Positions 23,567-30,349 of a DNA stretch of 39,207 nucleotides are shown here, piece by piece. The DNA comes from an uncultured Opitutales bacterium. Lineage in GTDB: Bacteria > Verrucomicrobiota > Verrucomicrobiia > Opitutales > Intestinicryptomonadaceae. The notes beneath the pieces are model-generated. The model made no database searches and was not told the origin of the DNA. It saw nothing but the letters and a program-made list of their open reading frames with translations. Position 1 is the first letter of the stretch. Each line of letters opens with the position of its first letter. The stretch covers positions 1-39,207 of the forward strand of contig URAK01000017.1 of assembly GCA_900545705.1 (NCBI GenBank). The letters run 5' to 3'. The position numbers and the translations under genes are program-made.

Positions 23567-25006
23567 ATGATAAAAAATTTCTTACAAAGTATAACTTGCT
23601 CGGCATTTGCTTTCTTCATCGTATCTAATATTTACGCAGAAGAATACAACTACATAGGTACGCAATCTTGGTATTCGATGGACGACCCAAGCTCTTGGTC
23701 GCCCAAAGGAGGACCTGGCGGTTCGCATGAATGGCTAAAAGGCCAAACACTCATATTCGACTCTAACACAAATATTGGGTCAGCCGGTAAAATTGAAGTA
23801 AGATACCTAAAAGACGGCGATACTCCGGATATAGGAGAGATTATTTTCAAAACAACGACGACCGTCCAGGCCTCAACTTCAAGCAACACCACTCCGTATA
23901 CATCAATTAAAGCGGGCAAAATGGCTGTATACTCAGGCGTCTACGCTCAACTTTCTACATTTGCAAAAATTACTATTGACGATTTGGAAATCGGCGCGGA
24001 TTCCGAGACCCCCGTATCAACTTCCACAGTATTCTTGACTTCTTTCAACAATAACGGCAACGACTATTTTTACAATTCAGCCAATGACAACTCAATATCG
24101 GCAGATATCGGGCGCGTTACCCTAAACGGTGCAGTGCCAACTGATCAAAACGACCTAAAAACTACCCAATGGTATATAAACAACCCAACTTCCTCCAATA
24201 ATAATTATAAATCTGTAGCAGTTTTAGTAAACGGAATAGACGGCGCAGGAATTGTAAGAAATAATTTTGAAGATAATGTTGAAGGCAACACGACTCTCGT
24301 TTTCACAAATACGTCAGATGCATCTTTCAAAGGCGTATTGATGGACGACTGGGACTCGGCTTCAAGAATTTCAAAAATAATCGTAATTATGGACGGCGCA
24401 GAAAACGCCACCCAGACTATCCGCCAAATTTCCACATCGGCAGGCAGTGTTTGGAATAGAAATGATTTGGATTCTGTCGGGACAATAATAAAAAACGGGA
24501 CTCTGGCCGTATCCACAGCAGACGACGTTGAACTTTCGCGCGTCAAGCTTGAGGGCGGTGCGCTTACAGTCGCCACAATGGACGACGCGGGCGTCGGGGG
24601 GTCTCTCTCTGTGCACGGAATAGACTGGGAAGGCGGCGAGATAAAACTGATAATAAACCACACAATGCTTGAATCGGCAACAGGCATAAATCAAATAGGC
24701 GGCGAAGACGCAAAGTACGTATTTGAAGTCGACTTGTCGGACTTCGCGTCTGACATGACATTTGAAGGCGAAGAATACACTCTCTTGCTTTCCGGCGTAG
24801 AAGCATTCGGCGACGTATCAAAATACGAAGCCAACCTAATCTATAACGGAGCTGAACTGAGCGGCATAGATTACGAGATTTTATCGACGGCGTACGGGCT
24901 TAATATCGCGCTTTTCGGGACAATCCCGGAGCCCTCGGAGGTTGCGCTATTTTTAGGCGCGGCCGCGTTGCTCCTTGCCGCATATAAAAGAAGGCTGCGC
25001 AAATAA
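23567..25006 (+). CDS. PEP-CTERM surface protein, copy 2
   Basis: A 479-residue paralogue of the preceding PEP-CTERM protein with the same plan: signal peptide (MIKNFLQSITCSAFAFFIVS), beta-rich body and an identical C-terminus including IPEPSEVALFLGAAALLLAA. The N-terminal two thirds differ at many positions, such as KMAVYSGVYAQLSTFAKITI against KVTVYAGTQDKLSTFSKITL. From 24722 onward the DNA is identical to copy 1, so the end of the gene was homogenised recently or copied later than the start. Substitutions in the body keep the frame and the domain plan, so both look functional. The role is probably as a surface or matrix protein. Confidence 0.87.
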   Translation: MIKNFLQSITCSAFAFFIVSNIYAEEYNYIGTQSWYSMDDPSSWSPKGGPGGSHEWLKGQTLIFDSNTNIGSAGKIEVRYLKDGDTPDIGEIIFKTTTTVQASTSSNTTPYTSIKAGKMAVYSGVYAQLSTFAKITIDDLEIGADSETPVSTSTVFLTSFNNNGNDYFYNSANDNSISADIGRVTLNGAVPTDQNDLKTTQWYINNPTSSNNNYKSVAVLVNGIDGAGIVRNNFEDNVEGNTTLVFTNTSDASFKGVLMDDWDSASRISKIIVIMDGAENATQTIRQISTSAGSVWNRNDLDSVGTIIKNGTLAVSTADDVELSRVKLEGGALTVATMDDAGVGGSLSVHGIDWEGGEIKLIINHTMLESATGINQIGGEDAKYVFEVDLSDFASDMTFEGEEYTLLLSGVEAFGDVSKYEANLIYNGAELSGIDYEILSTAYGLNIALFGTIPEPSEVALFLGAAALLLAAYKRRLRK

Positions 25007-25253
25007 TGCGCCCAATCCATAAAAAACGCCATAGTCCACATCATTTCTAACGGCTATCGCGATAGAATGAAGCGGTGGGGATAAAAAAATATTGCCTCGC
25101 GCCTTTTTTAGCCCGCGCTTAGCATCGCGATAGATTGAAACGGCATAAATAAAATTCACCAGCCCGCATTAAGAAGGAAATTTTTCAACAGATATTTCCG
25201 CGATTGCTTTAAAGACAATAAAAAGCTCCTATCATGGGAGCTTTTTTTGTTCG
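24722..25253 (+). repeat. 532-bp tract identical to 22536-23067 (copy 2)
   Basis: Second copy of the identical tract, covering the 3' end of PEP-CTERM gene 2, its stop, the two TCGCGATAGA motifs and the terminator. Confidence 0.9.
25220..25249 (+). terminator. terminator of PEP-CTERM gene 2
   Basis: Same hairpin as at 23034-23063: AAAAAGCTCC / GGAGCTTTTT with T-run. Confidence 0.85.
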
Positions 25254-25324
25254 CGCTAAAATTTATCCATTTTATTCAAAAATTCGCAGGGAAAGTTCAC
25301 ATTCGTAAGAATCCAGATTTCAAA

Positions 25325-25352
25325 TTGACTTTTTTATAAGTGAATATATCAT
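25325..25352 (+). promoter_or_regulatory. promoter of the DUF4832-like gene, leaderless layout
   Basis: TTGACT (25325-25330), 16 nt, TATCAT (25347-25352), then 8 nt to the ATG at 25361. Transcription is expected to start at or next to the ATG. Confidence 0.65.
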
Positions 25353-25360
25353 ATTTTTAT

Positions 25361-26938
25361 ATGAGAGCTATATCTTTCCTTGCTGCAATATTTTTATCTT
25401 CCATTGCTTTTGCGGAATCTACAATCTACGAATTTTACCGACCGACCGACAATAGGAAGGCGTTAATAAATCCCGACATGGGCTGGTGCGCATATTTCTA
25501 TTCATGCAGAACCGGAAATTACGGATATTTTCTCGAACCATCCGACACGCTCGAATGGTTTCCGGGGACATCGGTCGTGTATATGAGGCTTCCATGGGCG
25601 TTCATAGAGCCCGAAGAAGGCAAATTCAACTTTGGAGTGCTCGACACCCCCGCCCAGAGATTCATAGACAAGGGCAAACAAATCGCAATAAGAATAACAT
25701 GCACGGAACATTGGATTCCGTGGGCAACCCCCAAATGGGTAATAGACAAGGGCGCAAAAGGAACACAATTCCACATACGGAAAGGCCCAGTGCCAGACGG
25801 TCCATGCTGGGAACCCGACTATCTCGATCCAGTTTTCCTAAAATATCTCGACCGAATGGTCGGCAAGCTCGCCGAAAGGTACGACGGCAATCCGAATGTC
25901 GCCTTCATTGACATCGGCTCTTTCGGCATATGGGGCGAAGGGCATACAGGCTTCACAAAAAAGCTCAATGCCAAAGAGAGCTTTGCTGTGGCAAAAAAAC
26001 ACATAGACATATTCAAAAAACACTTTAAAAAGACGCAACTGGTAATAAGCGACGACGTCGCAGGCTCGAACGCGCCCGGGCCGCACTTCCCCGCGACCGA
26101 CTACGCACTATCGCAAGGGGTGTCTTTGCGCGACGACAGTATTCTCGTTGACGTTCCAAGCCAAAAGAAGAAATCGTGGTACCACGAAAAAATGGCAGGC
26201 CTTTTTTGGGAAAAAATGCCGGTCGTGCTGGAGCACGAGCACTACGGGCTATCAAAGGCAAGAGGAGCCTGGGACGGCAAAAAACTCGCGGATTCCGTCG
26301 AGCAATACCATGCAAGCTACATGTCAATCCATTGGTGGCCCGAACAGTTTTTAAAGGAAAACGCTGAATTTGTGGGTGAAATCAATAAGCGCCTCGGGTA
26401 TCGGCTATTTCCCGCCGAAATAAAATTCCCGACCTCAATGGAAATCGGCGAAGAATTTCCCGTAGAGTTCAAATGGGCAAATTTAGGAGTCGCACCGTGC
26501 TATAAAGGAGGCTTCCCCGCGCTTACAATAAAAGACAACAAGGGTGGAATAATCGCGGTAATGGTGGACGAATCTCTAAATGTCAAAGACTTGCCCGTAT
26601 CCGCAAAAGGCTCGCCCAGATATGTAGAAAGCAAAGGAAAATTCAGGATAGGGTTTAAGACTCCCGCAGAATTTTTTAATGAATTTACTCTAAAAATGGA
26701 AAAACGCAATGGAGCCGAATTTTATGCCGGCCCTGTGACACCTGCAACTTCTGCGGGCGAATACGGCGTTTACATTTCTGTCGGCAAGCGCGACGGAACA
26801 CCCATTTACGAACTTCCTCTCGAAAACTCCGACGGCCACAAACGCTATAAAATAGGTACAATAAGCCTAAAAGAACCTAAAACACCGGGAGTCGAAATAA
26901 AAGTCCGCAACGATTCTCCACAGGGGATAACTTGGTAA
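25361..26938 (+). CDS. exported DUF4832-type glycoside hydrolase-like protein
   Basis: A 525-residue protein with Sec signal MRAISFLAAIFLSSIAFA. Residues about 25-340 form a TIM-barrel-like domain opening with NPDMGWCAYFY and SVVYMRLPWAFIEPEEGKFN, typical of DUF4874/DUF4832 proteins and GH-A-like hydrolases. FGIWGEGHTG (E193) and VVLEHEHYGL (E291 or E293) are the best catalytic candidates. The C-terminal beta domain (GYRLFPAEIKFP, FPVEFKWANLGVAPCYKGG) is the DUF4832 unit. Family members are found in glycan-degrading bacteria; activity is generally unproven. I chose the ATG at 25361 over a GTG at 25340 because it fits the promoter and starts the signal peptide. It sits between PEP-CTERM genes. 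Confidence 0.82.
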   Translation: MRAISFLAAIFLSSIAFAESTIYEFYRPTDNRKALINPDMGWCAYFYSCRTGNYGYFLEPSDTLEWFPGTSVVYMRLPWAFIEPEEGKFNFGVLDTPAQRFIDKGKQIAIRITCTEHWIPWATPKWVIDKGAKGTQFHIRKGPVPDGPCWEPDYLDPVFLKYLDRMVGKLAERYDGNPNVAFIDIGSFGIWGEGHTGFTKKLNAKESFAVAKKHIDIFKKHFKKTQLVISDDVAGSNAPGPHFPATDYALSQGVSLRDDSILVDVPSQKKKSWYHEKMAGLFWEKMPVVLEHEHYGLSKARGAWDGKKLADSVEQYHASYMSIHWWPEQFLKENAEFVGEINKRLGYRLFPAEIKFPTSMEIGEEFPVEFKWANLGVAPCYKGGFPALTIKDNKGGIIAVMVDESLNVKDLPVSAKGSPRYVESKGKFRIGFKTPAEFFNEFTLKMEKRNGAEFYAGPVTPATSAGEYGVYISVGKRDGTPIYELPLENSDGHKRYKIGTISLKEPKTPGVEIKVRNDSPQGITW

Positions 26939-26962
26939 TGTCGCCGCCGCACATAAAAACTG

Positions 26963-26991
26963 TTGACAACTACATGTTTGAAGAGAGAATA
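26963..26991 (+). promoter_or_regulatory. promoter of PEP-CTERM gene 3
   Basis: Consensus TTGACA (26963-26968) with an AGAATA/GAGAAT -10 about 16-17 nt downstream and a 30-nt leader to the ATG at 27021. Confidence 0.5.
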
Positions 26992-27020
26992 AAAAAGCAA
27001 TCTACGATAATTAAAATATC

Positions 27021-28094
27021 ATGAAATCAAAAATATTAAAAATCCTTTGCGCGTTAATTTTCGCAACCAGCATGTTAGCCGCCCAAGACACATTTTTTAA
27101 TGTATTTCTAGGAGGCACAGACTTCGCGCCCTCCGGAACGAACGATATATCGGATCCCTCAAACTACTATACATTTAGCAAGGACGGCAAAGAATCGACA
27201 GGTCTATGGGGGGCAAATAATAAGATAGATATTTCCGGAACAGGTGTGCCATTGCAGTCGATGCAAACAATAAATTGGAGCAAGTGGTTTGCCTATGGAG
27301 ACATAAACTATACGAATGACAATGGGGAATCAACCTTATACACATCTCCCCAAAACCTAATTTTGAAAAACTCGCTCTCCGTAAGCGGGCAGCCACATAC
27401 CTTTTTTAAATACTCCGGGACCGCCACCGTGACTTTTGGTTCGTCCGATAGCCAAGACGAAAAATTCCTATACTACACCAACGCTTTTTATAGCGTAGGC
27501 CCTGGCACTGTATCTTTTGTGCGCGATGCCAATGCCGCACAAAATACTTTTTCATTTCTAACCAGCGCAACTGCAACATTTGAAAACGGAACTACAATTA
27601 TAGGAGACGCCTCAAATAAAGACGGTTATTTTGAATCTGTGAAAATGGCAAATACCGTAATAAAATATAGGTGCAATCTCGAAATTTATGCAAAATCCAT
27701 AAACTTTGGAAGTTATTTAAATTCAGATAGCACAGGAGCCCTGACTGTCTACATCCCCGACCAGGCTTTAATAGAAAACACTCCGCTTGTGGAAATTGCG
27801 GGAGAATTCCAACACCTCGATAAAGTAGTATTCGACTTTATAAACTACGCAAATATAGGAGCCGGAGAATATATATTAATATCGGCAGACTCCCTCGGCG
27901 AAGGATTTAGCGACATAGTTTCAGACGACATAGAGATAAGGAATCTGTCGCTAAAAGACGGTTACACAAGCGAGCTTGAATGGGTAAACGGAAGCGATCT
28001 TATACTGACTGTAAGCGTGCCTGAGCCCTATGAAACTGCAGTGGTAATAGGGGCATTGGCTCTCGCGCTTGCAGCATATAGGCGCCGCTTGTAA
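27021..28094 (+). CDS. PEP-CTERM surface protein, third and distinct
   Basis: A 357-residue exported protein: signal peptide MKSKILKILCALIFATSMLA, a beta-rich body with aromatic and Ser/Thr-rich strands, and a C-terminal sorting signal VPEPYETAVVIGALALALAA then YRRRL. The body is not obviously related to the two tandem copies, although FTFSKDG-like and NGSDLILTV-like strands suggest the same beta-solenoid style. It has its own TTGACA promoter and a terminator at 28118, so it is a single-gene unit. The surface-sorting role is inferred from the C-terminus. Confidence 0.82.
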   Translation: MKSKILKILCALIFATSMLAAQDTFFNVFLGGTDFAPSGTNDISDPSNYYTFSKDGKESTGLWGANNKIDISGTGVPLQSMQTINWSKWFAYGDINYTNDNGESTLYTSPQNLILKNSLSVSGQPHTFFKYSGTATVTFGSSDSQDEKFLYYTNAFYSVGPGTVSFVRDANAAQNTFSFLTSATATFENGTTIIGDASNKDGYFESVKMANTVIKYRCNLEIYAKSINFGSYLNSDSTGALTVYIPDQALIENTPLVEIAGEFQHLDKVVFDFINYANIGAGEYILISADSLGEGFSDIVSDDIEIRNLSLKDGYTSELEWVNGSDLILTVSVPEPYETAVVIGALALALAAYRRRL

Positions 28095-28117
28095 TAGAAA
28101 TTTGCATATTTAAATTG

Positions 28118-28156
28118 AAAACCCGAATATCACTATTTGGCGATATATCGGGTTTT
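28118..28156 (+). terminator. terminator of PEP-CTERM gene 3
   Basis: AAAACCCGA (28118-28126) / TCGGGTTTT (28148-28156), perfect 9 bp, with a further ATATC/GATAT pair inside. The right arm ends in T-rich sequence. Confidence 0.8.
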
Positions 28157-28480
28157 ATTGTATTGCCGAATTGCTTTGAGATACATTTGTAGTATCGACT
28201 CCAATAGGCGTAAATAGAAAAAATATCGCAGGATTTTTCTATCTTTTACATCTGGGCGCAAAAATTAATTACATCCGCTTACGTTCAGACAATATTCATA
28301 TCCATAGCGATCTCGGCGGGACTAAAGTTTATTGGCTGTCATTAACACTCATTCCACGAATCAATATATCTATAAATACAGAAAATATTGCTTAGTTATT
28401 GCAGACGCTCCGTTAAAAAAGCAGCATTTTATACAACCGATTAATTCCGTAGGAGAATAATAAAGCAATTACTTTTAAAA

Positions 28481-28510
28481 TTGAAAACCATAAGGCACTT
28501 TTAATATAAA
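28481..28510 (+). promoter_or_regulatory. promoter of the glycosyltransferase-epimerase pair
   Basis: TTGAAA (28481-28486), 18 nt, TATAAA (28505-28510). The ATG at 28524 follows 13 nt later, leaving a leader of only a few nucleotides. Confidence 0.55.
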
Positions 28511-28523
28511 AAGAGAGTTTTTT

Positions 28524-29288
28524 ATGAAAGTCTCAATAGTAACAGTATCATTCAACAGCCAGAACACAATATCAGATACAATAAATAGTGTTCTGCATCA
28601 AACATATCCAGATATTGAATACATAATTGTAGACGGAAAATCAAGTGACAACACTGTAAACATAATAGAAAGCCTCAAAGACAAATTCAATGGGCGCCTT
28701 AGATTCATATCCGAGCCCGATAATGGCATATATGATGCTATGAATAAAGGCATAAAAATGGCGACCGGAGAAATAGTTGGGCTATTAAATTCTGACGACA
28801 TATTTGCAAGTAATACAGTCATAGAAAAAATAGCAGACGCTTTTAAAACAAGCAATGCCCAATGCGTGTATGGGAATCTGGTAATTGTTGATAAAAACGA
28901 TATAAATAGGGTAGTAAGAGAGAGCAACTGCGGACAATACAAACAAGGCTCATTTAGACGCGGTTGGCACCCTCCGCACCCAACATTTTATACGTATAAG
29001 AAGAACTACGATAAATATGGCTATTACCGCACTGATTTCAAAATTACAGCAGATTTTGAATGTATGATGAGGCTATTGGAAGAGAATGGGCTTCCGAGTA
29101 AGTACATTGACGAATTGATTGTAAAACAGCGCGTAGGCGGCGTAAGCACAACTTTCTTTGGGCATATAAGAGGAAACATAGAAACGCTGATTGCTTTCAA
29201 GGCGAATAATAAGAGAATTCCATTATTATGCCTTCCCGGAAAAATTTTCCCCAAAATAATCAATTCATTGAAAAGGAAACTAAAATAA
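28524..29288 (+). CDS. family 2 glycosyltransferase
   Basis: A 254-residue GT-A fold glycosyltransferase with the GT2 N-terminus MKVSIVTVSFNSQNTISDTI, YIIVDGKSSDNT, FISEPDNGIYDAMNKGI and the metal-binding LLNSDD (DxD-like). A helix-rich end (about 215-254) with basic residues suggests membrane association. WcaA/WcaE-type enzymes with this pattern add sugars to lipid-linked polysaccharide precursors. The next gene starts right at its stop codon, so the two form a transcript. Composition is clearly AT-richer than in the neighbouring ileS or ligA genes. Donor and acceptor are unknown. Confidence 0.87.
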   Translation: MKVSIVTVSFNSQNTISDTINSVLHQTYPDIEYIIVDGKSSDNTVNIIESLKDKFNGRLRFISEPDNGIYDAMNKGIKMATGEIVGLLNSDDIFASNTVIEKIADAFKTSNAQCVYGNLVIVDKNDINRVVRESNCGQYKQGSFRRGWHPPHPTFYTYKKNYDKYGYYRTDFKITADFECMMRLLEENGLPSKYIDELIVKQRVGGVSTTFFGHIRGNIETLIAFKANNKRIPLLCLPGKIFPKIINSLKRKLK

Positions 29289-30263
29289 ATGAAAATAGCA
29301 ATAATAGGCGGGAGCGGATTTGTTGGAACAAGTCTTATTCATAAGCTAAAAGAAGACAATAACTACCAAGTAAAAAACTTAGATATAGTCCAGAGTAAAA
29401 AGCATCACGAAATAACGTCAATAACAGATATAAGGGATTATTGCTCATTGACAAAATCGTTGGCTGGATGCGACTGTGTTGTATTGCTTGCTGCCCAACA
29501 TAGAGACGACGTATCCCCCGTATCCTTGTATTACGACACGAATGTAAAAGGAATGGAAAATGCGCTAAAGGCAATGGAAGATAATTCCATAAAAAGGTTA
29601 ATATTTTATTCGTCAGTCTCCATATACGGCCTAAATACAAAAAATCCGAACGAAGATACTGTGCCATTGCCGTTCAATCATTACGGGAAGAGCAAATGGG
29701 AAGCTGAGATTATACTAAACAAATGGAAGGATAAAAATCCGGATGCAAAAATAACAGTAATACGGCCTTGTGTTATATTCGGAGAAGGCAACAGAGGCAA
29801 TGTTTATAATCTTCTGGCACAAATAGAATCTGGAAGATTCCTAATGGTGGGATCCGGAGAGAATAAGAAATCTATGGCCTACATAGAAAACATTACTGGC
29901 TTTACAAAATACATACTCGAGAGGCAGCAATCTAATTATGAAGTGTATAACTATGTAGATAAGCCTGACCTTTCAATGAATGAGCTAATTCGCATAGTAA
30001 ACCAATCTCTTGGACGCAAAAGTTCCCATATAAAAATACCGTACTGCATAGGGCTTTTAGGAGCGTATTGTTTTGATATTTTAGCAAAAATTTTAAGAAG
30101 AAAGTTTGTAGTCAGTTCAATACGCGTAAAAAAGTTCTGCGCCAATTCGCAGATATCTTCAGAAAAAATGTTGGCAACTGGCTTTACCCCTCCTTATACC
30201 ATTGAAGAGGCATTAAAAAGAACCATAAATTATGAATGGCCAGACGAAGTCCACTCGAAATAA
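29289..30263 (+). CDS. NAD-dependent sugar epimerase/dehydratase
   Basis: A 324-residue extended short-chain dehydrogenase acting on nucleotide sugars. The Rossmann glycine motif is GGSGFVGTSLIHKL; the catalytic Ser lies in YSSVSIYG and the YxxxK motif in NHYGKSKWEAE. IRPCVIFGEGNRGNVYNLL is the usual substrate-side strand. The length matches GalE/WcaG-like enzymes; the specific product is not readable. It starts immediately after the glycosyltransferase stop codon (no spacer) and shares its AT-rich composition (about a third G+C in its first line). It converges with ligA, with only about 85 nt between stops and no obvious terminator. Confidence 0.87.
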   Translation: MKIAIIGGSGFVGTSLIHKLKEDNNYQVKNLDIVQSKKHHEITSITDIRDYCSLTKSLAGCDCVVLLAAQHRDDVSPVSLYYDTNVKGMENALKAMEDNSIKRLIFYSSVSIYGLNTKNPNEDTVPLPFNHYGKSKWEAEIILNKWKDKNPDAKITVIRPCVIFGEGNRGNVYNLLAQIESGRFLMVGSGENKKSMAYIENITGFTKYILERQQSNYEVYNYVDKPDLSMNELIRIVNQSLGRKSSHIKIPYCIGLLGAYCFDILAKILRRKFVVSSIRVKKFCANSQISSEKMLATGFTPPYTIEEALKRTINYEWPDEVHSK

Positions 30264-30349
30264 AAGCTGAAAAGCAAATAAGAAGTTCCTGCGGGTAATT
30301 TGCAAATAGACTGAACCTTCACTAATAAATATTGATGCGCTTGCGTTAA

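Larger units (their letters stand above)
25007..25360. other. intergenic region
   Basis: About 350 nt. The first 247 nt are the downstream part of the identical tract (repeat motifs and terminator). After 25253 the sequence is unique and carries the promoter at 25325-25352. Confidence 0.6.
28095..28523. other. intergenic region
   Basis: About 430 nt. It contains the terminator at 28118-28156, a 9-bp inverted repeat ATAGAAAAA (28214-28222) / TTTTTCTAT (28244-28252) and the promoter at 28481-28510. Strongly AT-rich. No gene. Confidence 0.55.
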
